A program made the position numbers and the translations under genes. DNA of 64,000 bases. Source: Kribbella solani (GTDB taxonomy: Bacteria > Actinomycetota > Actinomycetes > Propionibacteriales > Kribbellaceae). Position 1 is the stretch's first letter. Every line of letters begins with the position of its first letter. The notes beneath the pieces were generated by a model. The model did not search any database. It was given only the letters and a program-made list of their open reading frames with translations, and was not told where the DNA came from. This document shows, piece after piece, positions 54,284 through 62,923 of the stretch. Location of the stretch: contig NZ_JACHNF010000001.1 in the NCBI RefSeq assembly GCF_014205295.1, positions 1,550,001 through 1,614,000 on the forward strand, in the 5' to 3' direction.

Positions 54284-55534
54284 TTACCAATCCGTCGCGA
54301 ATGCCGCGAGCGGGTCGACGGACGCGGGCGCCGCCGGCGTCCACACGTCGCCGACGAGCCGGTAGGCGTGCCAGCGCCCGGCCCGATCCAATCGCAACTG
54401 AAGCTGGTCCGACGCGCCGAGGTGCGTGGCGGTGCCGGGCGAGTCAGGCTGCGTGATCGTGAGGTGGTTGGCCGAGGTGGTGATCGTCAGTTGATCGTCG
54501 GCGGCCTGGAGCTCGGTGCGGGCACGGTTGAGGTCGGCGGGGTCGGGCGTCCAGGTGTGTTCGAGGACGTCGAGCCCCGGCGCGCCGCCGTACTGCCAGG
54601 CTTGGATGCCGAGGGCAAGCTCCCGCCCGGTCGCCGTGGTCAGCGGCGCGGCGAGCTCCGGGAAGTCAGCCGCCAACCGAATCGTGTCCTGCCATTCGTC
54701 GAGCGGTGCCGGCTCGGCCGTGTTCTGCAGGAGCGCGTTGAGGACGGCACGCGCGCGGCGGGCAGCGTCGAGTACGAGCAACTGGAGAACCGCCGGACCA
54801 ACCCCATCGGGTGGTTCGATCGCGGCAACAGGTAGCTGATCGAGCGCAACCTTCCCGGGTAACTCCGGCACCTCGGGGAGCTCGCCCGGCGTCGCGGCAA
54901 GCACCTCGGCCAAGGGAACCCCTGCCTGCTCACCATCCAGCTCGCCCGCGCTGTCCCCTTCGGTGGTTGTGCTCGGGCGTTGCAGCTCGGTGAGGATGTC
55001 TTCCCGAGTGCGCCCGCGAAGCAGCAGCAGCACGAACGGATCCGCATCCAGCAACCACGCCACCTGGTAGCACAGCGCCGCCGCATGCTGGCACGGCAAC
55101 TCCCACGCGTCGCACGTACAACTCGGGTCGAGATCGCCGATCCCGGGCAGCAGCGCGACACCCGCATCGGACGCCGCCTCCACCAGGTTGTGCGGCATCT
55201 CGCCATCGAGCAACGCCGCGATATGTCCCGCCCGCGCCGCGACCTGCTCCAGGAACCGCCGCCAGTCCTCCGCGTCCAACTCGTCGACCTGCACGACCGA
55301 CTCGTACGTGTCCTCCGGCGCGTACACCGTGGCGGCGATCCGCCCGGCGCTGATCGTGATCGTGCCGACCTGCCCCGAGTTCGCGTACCGGCGGCCCTTC
55401 TTCAACTGGGCGTTGTCCAGCGACGTGTCCTCCATCGCCTGCACCCAGGCCCGCGCCCACCACGACCGCCCGCGCGTACTCCGGGCCTGCGCGCTCGACG
55501 CGGCGAACGCCGGGAACCCTCGCACCGCACTCAT
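54284..55534 (-). CDS. SWIM zinc-finger protein
   Basis: A 416-residue protein with a SWIM finger at about residues 137-150 (CTCDAWELPCQH, the CxCxnCxH form), which binds DNA or protein. The N-terminal GRSWWARAWVQAMED and RRYANSGQVGTITISAGRIAATVY are typical of bacterial SWIM proteins co-encoded with SNF2 ATPases. The ATG overlaps the helicase stop by 4 bp (ATGA), and GGGGAGG precedes it, so the two are co-translated and probably form a complex. The C-terminal half is helical and not recognised. Confidence 0.9.
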   Translation of the reverse strand: MSAVRGFPAFAASSAQARSTRGRSWWARAWVQAMEDTSLDNAQLKKGRRYANSGQVGTITISAGRIAATVYAPEDTYESVVQVDELDAEDWRRFLEQVAARAGHIAALLDGEMPHNLVEAASDAGVALLPGIGDLDPSCTCDAWELPCQHAAALCYQVAWLLDADPFVLLLLRGRTREDILTELQRPSTTTEGDSAGELDGEQAGVPLAEVLAATPGELPEVPELPGKVALDQLPVAAIEPPDGVGPAVLQLLVLDAARRARAVLNALLQNTAEPAPLDEWQDTIRLAADFPELAAPLTTATGRELALGIQAWQYGGAPGLDVLEHTWTPDPADLNRARTELQAADDQLTITTSANHLTITQPDSPGTATHLGASDQLQLRLDRAGRWHAYRLVGDVWTPAAPASVDPLAAFATDW

Positions 55535-58332
55535 CGCTTACCTCCCCGCGCCCGCGCACTTCCACCCAGGGCCGAACGGTCGGCCCGCAACTCGACCAAA
55601 TCGGCCAGCTCGGCGTCCGACAACTCGGTCAAGGCCGCCTCGCCTCCGGTCAGGACCGCCTCCGCCAGCTCCCGCTTGGTCGCGAGCATCGACGCGATCC
55701 GGTCCTCGATGGTGCCTTCGGCAATCAACCGGTGCACCTGCACCGGCCGCGTCTGCCCGATCCGGTACGCCCGATCGGTCGCCTGATCTTCGACCGCCGG
55801 GTTCCACCACCGGTCGTAGTGCACGACATGATCGGCACGAGTCAGGTTCAGCCCGGTCCCGGCCGCCTTCAACGACAGCAGGAACACCGGCACCGCACCG
55901 GCCTGGAACCGGTCCACCATCTCTTCGCGCCGCGCCACCGGCGTACCCCCGTGCAGCAGCTGGCTGGGAATGCCGCGGTCGGCGAGATGCCGCTCCAGCA
56001 GCCGCGCCATCGCCACGTACTGGGTGAACACGAGCACCGCGCCGTCCTCGGCGACGATCGTTTCCAGCAACTCGTCGAGCAGCTCGAGTTTCCCGGAGCG
56101 GCCGCTCAACCGGGCCTCGTCCGGCTCCTTCAGGTACTGCGCCGGGTGGTTGCAGATCTGCTTGAGCCCGGTCAGCAGCTTCACGATCTTCCCGCGGCGC
56201 GCCATCCGGTCGCTGGACTCGATGTCGGCCATCAGCTCGCGGACGGTTGCCTCGTACAACACCACCTGCTCGCGGGTGAGCGACACCGGCTGATCGGTCT
56301 CGGTCTTCGGCGGCAGCTCCGGCGCGATCCCCGGGTCGGACTTGCGCCGCCGCAGCAGGAACGGGCGTACGAGCGTCGCCAGCCGGGCCGCGATCTCCTC
56401 GTCCTTGTCCGCCTCGATCGGTGTCGCCCACTGACTCCGGAACGTGCCGAGCCGTCCGAGCAGGCCCGGCGTGGTCCAGTCGAGGATCGCCCAGAGCTCG
56501 GAGAGATTGTTTTCCACCGGCGTACCCGTCAACGCGACCCGCGACAACGCCGGCACGGTGCGAAGTGCCTTCGCCGTACTGGATGACGGGTTCTTGACGT
56601 GCTGCGCTTCGTCCGCGACGACCAAGCCCCAGCGATGATCTGCCAGGCGGGCGGCATCGCGGCGGAGCGTCCCGTACGTCGTCAGGACGAAGCCGTCCTG
56701 GGCATCATCCAGCGAACGCGCGGTGCCGTGGAACCTCCGTACCGGCGTGCCAGGAGCGAACCGCTGAACCTCGCGCTCCCAGTTGCCGAGCAGCGATGCC
56801 GGACACACGACCAGCGTCGGTCCGGCCGTGTCACCGGACTGCTGACGATGCAGATGCAAGGAGATCAGCGTGATCGTCTTGCCCAGACCCATGTCGTCGG
56901 CGAGGCAGCCGCCGAGGCCGAGCGAGGTCATCCTTGAAAGCCACCGCAGGCCGCGGAGCTGGTAGTCGCGCAGCGTCGCCTGCAACCCGGCCGGCGCCTC
57001 GATCGGATCGTCGGCCCGCTCCGGGTCGGCGATCCGGGCGCGCAGATCCTCGAGCCAGCGGGTCGCGGTGACCGTGACCTGCCGGCCGTCGACCTCGGTA
57101 GTACCGGTCAGCGCGGCCCCGAGCGCGTCGATCGCGGTGACCGGTTTGAGGATGCGTTCGCGGGCCTTGCGGGCGAGCTCGGGGTCGATCAGCATCCACT
57201 GATCCCGCAGCCGTACGACCGGCCGCGTCGCCTCGGCCAGCTGATCGAGCTCCGCCTCGGAGAGTGGGTCGTCGCCGAGCGCCACCTGCCAGCTGAAGTC
57301 GAGCGTGGTCTGACCGCCGAAGAAGCTCGGCAGATCGCTCGGCGGTCCGTCGGCCGAGGTGATCGCGGCCCGCGCGGTCAACTTCCGGCCGAGACCGCGC
57401 GGCCAGTGCAGATCGACGCCGGCCGCCGTGAGCCGTTGCCCCGAACCGGCCAGCAGATCGGCCACATCCTCGTCCGCCAGCTCCATCTGGTCCGGCACGG
57501 GGGAGTCGAGCAGCCGGGTCAGTGGTTGCCACACGCGCGCCGCGCGCCGGATCGCCAGGGTCGCGTCGATCCGTGCCCGCGGACCGAAGCCGGGTACGTC
57601 GTCGGACCAGACGTCATCCGCGTCGCGGACGAGAGTCGGGTCCTTCAAACTGTGCAGCTGGACGATCGCGGCGAAGTTCAGTGACTCCGCCATCTCGATC
57701 CGCAACGAGATCCGTACGCCGCTGTCGAGCCCGGCCGACACCTCGTCGGCCCACCCGCGCAACCGGTCGGCGCGCTGCGGCGTGGTCGCGCTGAACAGGT
57801 CGGTCCGGTGCGCCTTCGCGGCGGCAGGCGACCGGGGCATCCCGTCGGCGACCGCGTCGAGGAACTCGCGCAGCAGCTCTTCCGCCACCGGCACCCGCGT
57901 ACCCGCCTCGGCGGCGGGAAGCGCGCGGGCCGATGGCGGCATGGCTTCGGCGAGAGTCAGTACGCGCGTCACGTCGTCGGGATCGAGCGGGCCGACCCGC
58001 CAGGCGTCGTACCCGGCGGGGGAGACGCCCGGCAAGAGCTTGCCCCGGGCAACCAGTTGCAGCGCGACCAGCGCGGCACCACCCCAGAACGCGGCCGACG
58101 GGTGCGCGCCGGCCGCCCGCCGCATCCGCCCGAGCACGCCGACGGCCTCGCCGACCGGCAACTCGACCGCCTGGACAACCGTCTGCTCGGTGGCGAGCTC
58201 GACGTGATCCCCGAGCCCGGTCGGTAGCGGGCCGCCGTCAGGGTCCCAGAAAGCTACCCGGCCTTCCCGGGGTGGATCGGATGGACGGAAGACCGCCGCG
58301 TAGCCTGCCAGTTCCTGCCCCGTGACCGCCAA
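55531..58332 (-). CDS. SNF2-family ATP-dependent helicase/translocase
   Basis: A 933-residue SF2 ATPase. After a roughly 420-residue N-terminal region (SNF2-associated/DUF3670-like) come ADDMGLGKTITLI (Walker A), VVADEAQHVKN (DEAQ in place of DEAH), LTGTPVENNLSELW and GTGLNLTRADHVVHYDRWWNPAVEDQATDRAYRIGQ. The start is TTG 58332, with GAGGAGG about 8 bases before. It is the first gene of a two-gene operon with the SWIM protein. This pair is common in actinobacteria, and its role (repair, transcription or defence) is not established. Confidence 0.93.
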   Translation of the reverse strand: MAVTGQELAGYAAVFRPSDPPREGRVAFWDPDGGPLPTGLGDHVELATEQTVVQAVELPVGEAVGVLGRMRRAAGAHPSAAFWGGAALVALQLVARGKLLPGVSPAGYDAWRVGPLDPDDVTRVLTLAEAMPPSARALPAAEAGTRVPVAEELLREFLDAVADGMPRSPAAAKAHRTDLFSATTPQRADRLRGWADEVSAGLDSGVRISLRIEMAESLNFAAIVQLHSLKDPTLVRDADDVWSDDVPGFGPRARIDATLAIRRAARVWQPLTRLLDSPVPDQMELADEDVADLLAGSGQRLTAAGVDLHWPRGLGRKLTARAAITSADGPPSDLPSFFGGQTTLDFSWQVALGDDPLSEAELDQLAEATRPVVRLRDQWMLIDPELARKARERILKPVTAIDALGAALTGTTEVDGRQVTVTATRWLEDLRARIADPERADDPIEAPAGLQATLRDYQLRGLRWLSRMTSLGLGGCLADDMGLGKTITLISLHLHRQQSGDTAGPTLVVCPASLLGNWEREVQRFAPGTPVRRFHGTARSLDDAQDGFVLTTYGTLRRDAARLADHRWGLVVADEAQHVKNPSSSTAKALRTVPALSRVALTGTPVENNLSELWAILDWTTPGLLGRLGTFRSQWATPIEADKDEEIAARLATLVRPFLLRRRKSDPGIAPELPPKTETDQPVSLTREQVVLYEATVRELMADIESSDRMARRGKIVKLLTGLKQICNHPAQYLKEPDEARLSGRSGKLELLDELLETIVAEDGAVLVFTQYVAMARLLERHLADRGIPSQLLHGGTPVARREEMVDRFQAGAVPVFLLSLKAAGTGLNLTRADHVVHYDRWWNPAVEDQATDRAYRIGQTRPVQVHRLIAEGTIEDRIASMLATKRELAEAVLTGGEAALTELSDAELADLVELRADRSALGGSARARGGKR

Positions 58333-58399
58333 GCCGGCGACCTCCTCGTTCTGGTTCGCATCTCAAGGGTTCGAATGTCAGTCGTTCGGTGACGCCAGC

Positions 58400-60289
58400 T
58401 CAGGCCGGAACCGGCGTGCCTTCCGCCCCCGGCTGGTCGAACTGGGTCCGGTACAGCTCTTCGTAACGTCCGCGGGCGGCGAGGAGTTCCGTGTGCCGGC
58501 CGCGTTCGACGATTCGGCCGTCCTCGATCACCAGGATCTGGTCGGCCGCGCGGATCGTCGACAACCGGTGCGCGATCACCACCGCCGTACGCCCCGCGAG
58601 CGCCTCGGTCAGTGCCGCCTGCACCGCTGCCTCGTTGGTCGAGTCGAGCGCCGCGGTCGCCTCGTCGAGAATCACCACCCGCGGCTGCGCGAGCAGCAAC
58701 CGGGCAATCGTCAGCCGCTGGCGTTCACCACCGGACAACCGGTATCCACGCTCGCCGACCACCGTGTCCAGCTGGTCCGGCAACGACCGGATCAGCTCGC
58801 TCAGCCGGGCGCGCTCCAACGCGTCCCAGACCTCGGCCTCGGAGGCTTCCGGACGGGCGAGCAGCAGGTTCTCCCGGATGCTGTCGTGGAAGAGGTGGCC
58901 GTCCTGCGTGACCATCCCGAGCGTCTCGCGCAACGACTCGGCGGACACGTCGCGTACGTCGGTACCGGCCAGGCGCACCACGCCCGAGTCCACGTCGTAC
59001 AGCCGGGGGAGCAGCTGGGCGATCGTCGACTTGCCGGCGCCGGACGAGCCGACCAGCGCGACCATCTGCCCCGGCTCGGCCCGGAACGACACCTCGTGCA
59101 GCACCTCGACGCCGCCGCGGGTGTCCAGCTTCGCGACCTCTTCGAGCGACGCCAGCGACACCTTGTCCGCGGACGGGTACGCGAAGCTGACCGCGTCGAA
59201 CTCGACCGCGACCGGCCCTTCCGGGACCCGCCCAGCGCCCGGCTTGTCCTTGATCAGCGGCTCGAGATCCAGCACCTCGAAGACCCGCTCGAAGCTGACC
59301 AGAGCGGTCATCACCTCGAGCCGCGCGCTCGCGAGCGCGGTCAGCGGTGAGTACAGCCGGGTCAGCAGCAGCGCCATCGACACCACGGCACCCGCGTCGA
59401 GCTGATTCCGCAGCGCGAGGAAGCCACCGAGCCCGTACACGACCGCGAGCGCCAGCGCCGAGACCAGGGTCAGCGCGGTGACGAAGATCCACTGCACCAT
59501 CGCCGTCCGGACGCCGATGTCCCGCACCCGCCGGGCCCGGACCGCGAACTCGGACGACTCCCGCGCCGGCCGGCCGAACAGCTTGACCAACGTGGCGCCC
59601 GGCGCCGAGAAGCGCTCGGTCATCTGCGTGCTCATGGTGGCGTTGTAGTCGGCGGCCTCGCGCTGCAGCCCGGCCAGCCGCGACCCGAACCGGCGGGCCG
59701 GAATGACGAAGATCGGCAGGATGACCAGCGCGAGCAGCGTGATCTGCCACGACACCCGCAGCATCACGAACAGCGTGAGCACCAGCACCACCAGGTTGCT
59801 GACCACGCCGGACAACGTGTCGCTGAACGCGCGCTGGGCGCCGATCACGTCGTTGTTCAGCCGGGAGACCAGCGCGCCGGTCCGGGTCCGGGTGAAGAAC
59901 GCGATCGGCATCCGCTGGATGTGATCGAAGACCGCGGTCCGCAGATCCAGGATCAGGCCTTCACCGATACTGGCCGACAGCCAGCGGGTGAACAGTCCGA
60001 GCGCGGCCTCCGCGACCGCGATCAGCGCGATCAGCAGCGACAGCCGCAGCACGACGTCGAACGCCTTGCCGTCGACGATCGCGTTCACGACGTTGCCGGC
60101 CAGGATCGGGGTCGCCACGGCAAGCACGGCGCCGCCGGTGCTCAGCACCAGGAACCAGATCAGGTGTTTGCGGTGTGGTCGCGCGAACGCCAGGATCCGG
60201 TGCAGCGTCGCGCGGGAGAACGGACGTTTCTCGTCCTGCGCGTGCATCGCGTGGTACATCGAGTTCCACGCGGTCATTTCCATACTCAC
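58400..60289 (-). CDS. ABC exporter, fused permease and ATPase
   Basis: A 629-residue half-transporter: six membrane helices (about residues 35-330) and a C-terminal nucleotide-binding domain with Walker A GSSGAGKST, signature LSGGERQRL, Walker B VVILDEATAALD and the switch His in VIAHRLSTI. All catalytic residues are canonical, so a homodimer would have two working sites. The start is GTG 60289, with GGAG 7 bases before; ATG 60283 is an alternative. A promoter with a MerR-type dyad lies at 60359-60387. The likely role is drug or lipid export. Confidence 0.93.
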   Translation of the reverse strand: MSMEMTAWNSMYHAMHAQDEKRPFSRATLHRILAFARPHRKHLIWFLVLSTGGAVLAVATPILAGNVVNAIVDGKAFDVVLRLSLLIALIAVAEAALGLFTRWLSASIGEGLILDLRTAVFDHIQRMPIAFFTRTRTGALVSRLNNDVIGAQRAFSDTLSGVVSNLVVLVLTLFVMLRVSWQITLLALVILPIFVIPARRFGSRLAGLQREAADYNATMSTQMTERFSAPGATLVKLFGRPARESSEFAVRARRVRDIGVRTAMVQWIFVTALTLVSALALAVVYGLGGFLALRNQLDAGAVVSMALLLTRLYSPLTALASARLEVMTALVSFERVFEVLDLEPLIKDKPGAGRVPEGPVAVEFDAVSFAYPSADKVSLASLEEVAKLDTRGGVEVLHEVSFRAEPGQMVALVGSSGAGKSTIAQLLPRLYDVDSGVVRLAGTDVRDVSAESLRETLGMVTQDGHLFHDSIRENLLLARPEASEAEVWDALERARLSELIRSLPDQLDTVVGERGYRLSGGERQRLTIARLLLAQPRVVILDEATAALDSTNEAAVQAALTEALAGRTAVVIAHRLSTIRAADQILVIEDGRIVERGRHTELLAARGRYEELYRTQFDQPGAEGTPVPA

Positions 60290-60358
60290 AGCTGGGCTCC
60301 GCTGAATCGGTCGGTCGGGGACTGTCGATGATTCCGCACACCACCGACAAAACCCGAC

Positions 60359-60387
60359 GCTAGAACCTCTAGCAATGTAGAGGTCAA
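60359..60387 (-). promoter_or_regulatory. ABC exporter promoter with a dyad in a 17-bp spacer
   Basis: On the minus strand TTGACC (60382-60387) and TCTAGC (60359-60364) are 17 bp apart. ACCTCTA-N6-TAGAGGT (60365-60384) fills the spacer. A palindrome between -35 and -10 is the hallmark of MerR-family control, but no merR gene is adjacent. The nearest MerR-type genes in the window are soxR and the double-MerR gene. Confidence 0.65.
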
Positions 60388-60400
60388 CTCCGGGCAAGGT

Positions 60401-60415
60401 CCGTACATTGTACGG
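60401..60415. promoter_or_regulatory. palindromic operator-like site CCGTACATTGTACGG
   Basis: Perfect 7-bp arms CCGTACA/TGTACGG surround one central base. The site lies between the ABC exporter promoter and the first TetR-type operator, where a dimeric regulator could act on either divergent unit. The binding protein is unknown. Confidence 0.5.
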
Positions 60416-60442
60416 TACGCGCAAACCGGCGAAATGCAGTTG

Positions 60443-60506
60443 TGAGTGAGTACTCACTCATGCCTACGATCAGGCTTGGGCGTAGTTGTGAGTGAGTACT
60501 CACTCA
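60443..60506. promoter_or_regulatory. two TetR-type operators before tetR-ABC-ABC
   Basis: TGAGTGAGTACTCACTCA, a perfect 18-bp palindrome, occurs at 60443-60460 and 60489-60506, each inside an identical 23-bp block, 46 bp apart. The second copy begins 16 bp before the tetR start, so binding would block initiation. This is a typical autoregulated TetR operator. Confidence 0.85.
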
Positions 60507-60521
60507 GTTATCGTGGAGCAC

Positions 60522-61190
60522 GTGAGTCCACGAGCAACCCCACTGCCACCCGAGGAGCGGCGCGCCGCGATCGTCGAGGCGACACTGCCGTTGCTGGAGG
60601 AGTTCGGCCCGGAGGTCAGCACCAAGCGGATCGCCGAAGCGGCCGGCGTCGCCGAAGGCACGATCTTCCGCGCCTTCGGCAGCAAGGACGCGTTGCTGCA
60701 GGCGGTGATGGCGACCGCGATGGACACCAGCGACGTGATCGTCGCGTTGCAGCAGGTCGACCGGTCGCTGCCGCTGCGGGAGCGGACCATCGCCGCGGTC
60801 GAGGCCAGCCAGACGCTGCTGCGCCGGATCTTCCGGCTGATGGTCGCGATGCGGCTGCGCCGGCCGCCGGACCTGAAACAGACTCCGATGGACGAGGCGC
60901 GCCGCAAGCGTCAGTCCGACCTGACCAACGCCGCGTTCGCCGACCTGCTCCGGCCGGACGCGGACCAGCTCCGGCTGCCACCGGAGGAGGTGGTCCGGAT
61001 GATCGGGCTGCTCACCTTCTCCGCCACCCACCCACTGATTTCCGGCGGCCACGCGCTGACCGCCGAGGAGATCGTCGACCTCGCGTACGACGGGCTCCGC
61101 AAACGCCACACCGGTCAGCCACCGGCTTCCGAGGACGTCGTCGAGTTCGCGCTCGAAGGCGCCCGTCATCACGACTCTGGGGAAGATTGA
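60522..61190 (+). CDS. TetR family transcriptional regulator
   Basis: A 222-residue repressor. The N-terminal helix-turn-helix is RAAIVEATLPLLEEFGPEVSTKRIAEAAGVAEGTIFRAFGSKDALL, and the rest is the all-helical ligand domain. GTG 60522 is chosen because the core of the second operator ends 15 bp before it; GTG 60513 is an alternative, and transcription may be leaderless. Its stop overlaps the downstream ABC start (TGATG). It probably represses its own operon of two exporter halves, induced by their substrate. Confidence 0.93.
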   Translation: MSPRATPLPPEERRAAIVEATLPLLEEFGPEVSTKRIAEAAGVAEGTIFRAFGSKDALLQAVMATAMDTSDVIVALQQVDRSLPLRERTIAAVEASQTLLRRIFRLMVAMRLRRPPDLKQTPMDEARRKRQSDLTNAAFADLLRPDADQLRLPPEEVVRMIGLLTFSATHPLISGGHALTAEEIVDLAYDGLRKRHTGQPPASEDVVEFALEGARHHDSGED

Positions 61191-62923
61191 TGTTACTTCG
61201 AGTCTTGCGTACGCACCTGCGTCCGTACGCGGGAAACCTGTCCCTGGTGGTGGTCCTGCAGCTGGTCGGGACGATCGCCTCCCTCTACCTGCCCACGCTC
61301 AACGCCGACATCATCGACAACGGCGTGGCCAAGGGCGACACCGGCTACATCATGCGGACCGGCGGCTGGATGCTCGGCGTCAGCCTGCTGCAGATCGCCT
61401 GCACGATCACCGCCGTGTACTTCGGCGCGAAGACGGCCGCGCTGTTCGGGCGGGATGTCCGCGCCGCGGTGTTCCACCGGGTCGGCGAGTTCTCCGCCCG
61501 TGAGGTCAACCAGTTCGGCGCGCCGACGCTGATCTCGCGCAGCACCAACGACGTACAGCAGATCCAGATGCTGGTCGTAATGACCACGACGATGCTGGTC
61601 GCGGCGCCGATCACGATGGTCGGCGGCATCATCATGGCGGTCCGTCAGGACGTCGGGCTGTCGTGGCTGGTCGCGGTCGCCGTACCGCTGCTCGCCATCA
61701 GCGTCGGGTTCATCGCGAGCCGGATGGTTCCGCAGTTCCGGAAGATGCAGAAGAACATCGACGGGGTGAACCGGGTGCTGCGCGAGCAGATCACCGGGAT
61801 CCGGGTGGTCCGCGCGTTCGTCCGGGAACCGCACGAGGTGAAGCGGTTCGGCGAGGCGAACGAGAACCTGACCGACACCGCGATCCGGGCCGGCCGGCTG
61901 ATGGCGCTGGTGTTCCCGACCGTGATGCTGATCCTGAACGTGTCGAGCGTCGCGGTGCTGTGGTTCGGCGCCTCCCGGATCGAGGACGGGAAGATGCTGG
62001 TCGGCGCGCTGACCGCGTTCCTGAGCTACCTGATCCAGATCCTGTTCTCGGTGATGATGGGCGTGTTCGTGATGATCATGGTGCCACGCGCCGCGGTCTG
62101 CGCGGACCGGATCGCCGAGGTGCTCGACACCGACTCGTCGGTACGCCCGCCGGCCACCCCGATCAGCAGCTTCACCGGTCGCGGCGAGCTGGTCTTCGAG
62201 AACGCCTCCTTCAAGTACCCGGGCGCGGCCGAACCGGTGCTGCGCGACATCAGTTTCGCCGCCTCGCCGGGGCAGACGACCGCGATCATCGGAAGTACCG
62301 GCGCGGGCAAGACGACATTGCTGTCCCTCGTACCCCGATTGTTCGACGCGACCGAGGGCCGGGTGCTGGTGGACGGCGTCGACGTACGCGACATCGAACC
62401 CGAGGCGCTCTGGGAGCGGATCGGCCTGGTGCCGCAGCGCCCGTACCTGTTCTCCGGGACGGTCGCCAGCAACCTGCGGTACGGGAACCCGGACGCGACC
62501 GACGACGAACTGTGGGAAGCGCTGGAGATCGCGCAGGGGCGTGACTTCGTCGAGGCGATGCCGGACGGACTGGAATCGCCGATCGCGCAAGGCGGCACGA
62601 ACGTCTCCGGCGGTCAGCGGCAGCGGCTCGCGATCGCGCGGGCGCTGGTCCGCAAACCCGAGATCTATCTGTTCGACGACTCGTTCTCGGCGCTCGACCT
62701 GGCCACCGACGCGCGGCTTCGCGCGGCGCTGCGGCCGGTCACCCGGGACGCCTGCATGGTCGTGGTCGCGCAACGCGTCTCGACCATCATCGACGCCGAC
62801 CGGATCGTGGTGATCGAGGACGGTGCGATCGTCGGCACCGGTACGCACGAAGAACTGCTCGACACGTGCCCGACGTACCTCGAGATCGTCGAGTCCCAGC
62901 GGTCCGCGGAGGAGGCGGCATGA
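61190..62923 (+). CDS. ABC exporter half, permease plus ATPase, with Asp in place of the catalytic Glu
   Basis: A 577-residue half-transporter: six helices (about residues 15-310), then Walker A GSTGAGKTT, Q-loop VPQRPYLFSG, signature NVSGGQRQR and Walker B IYLFDDSFSALD, where the catalytic Glu is Asp, and the switch position holds Gln (VAQRVSTI) rather than His. Such degenerate sites are typical of one subunit of heterodimeric exporters (BmrC/D, TM287/288). The next gene overlaps by 4 bp and is its probable partner. Confidence 0.94.
   Translation: MLLRVLRTHLRPYAGNLSLVVVLQLVGTIASLYLPTLNADIIDNGVAKGDTGYIMRTGGWMLGVSLLQIACTITAVYFGAKTAALFGRDVRAAVFHRVGEFSAREVNQFGAPTLISRSTNDVQQIQMLVVMTTTMLVAAPITMVGGIIMAVRQDVGLSWLVAVAVPLLAISVGFIASRMVPQFRKMQKNIDGVNRVLREQITGIRVVRAFVREPHEVKRFGEANENLTDTAIRAGRLMALVFPTVMLILNVSSVAVLWFGASRIEDGKMLVGALTAFLSYLIQILFSVMMGVFVMIMVPRAAVCADRIAEVLDTDSSVRPPATPISSFTGRGELVFENASFKYPGAAEPVLRDISFAASPGQTTAIIGSTGAGKTTLLSLVPRLFDATEGRVLVDGVDVRDIEPEALWERIGLVPQRPYLFSGTVASNLRYGNPDATDDELWEALEIAQGRDFVEAMPDGLESPIAQGGTNVSGGQRQRLAIARALVRKPEIYLFDDSFSALDLATDARLRAALRPVTRDACMVVVAQRVSTIIDADRIVVIEDGAIVGTGTHEELLDTCPTYLEIVESQRSAEEAA

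Noticed and set aside
54284..58332. A dedicated anti-phage system based on the SNF2-SWIM pair
   Set aside because: No nuclease, methylase or other known defence partner is adjacent, so a defence role cannot be claimed from sequence.
60446..62923. An extended 825-codon frame that includes the ABC exporter gene at 61190
   Set aside because: The first 240 or so codons are the out-of-frame shadow of tetR. The real ABC start overlaps the tetR stop.
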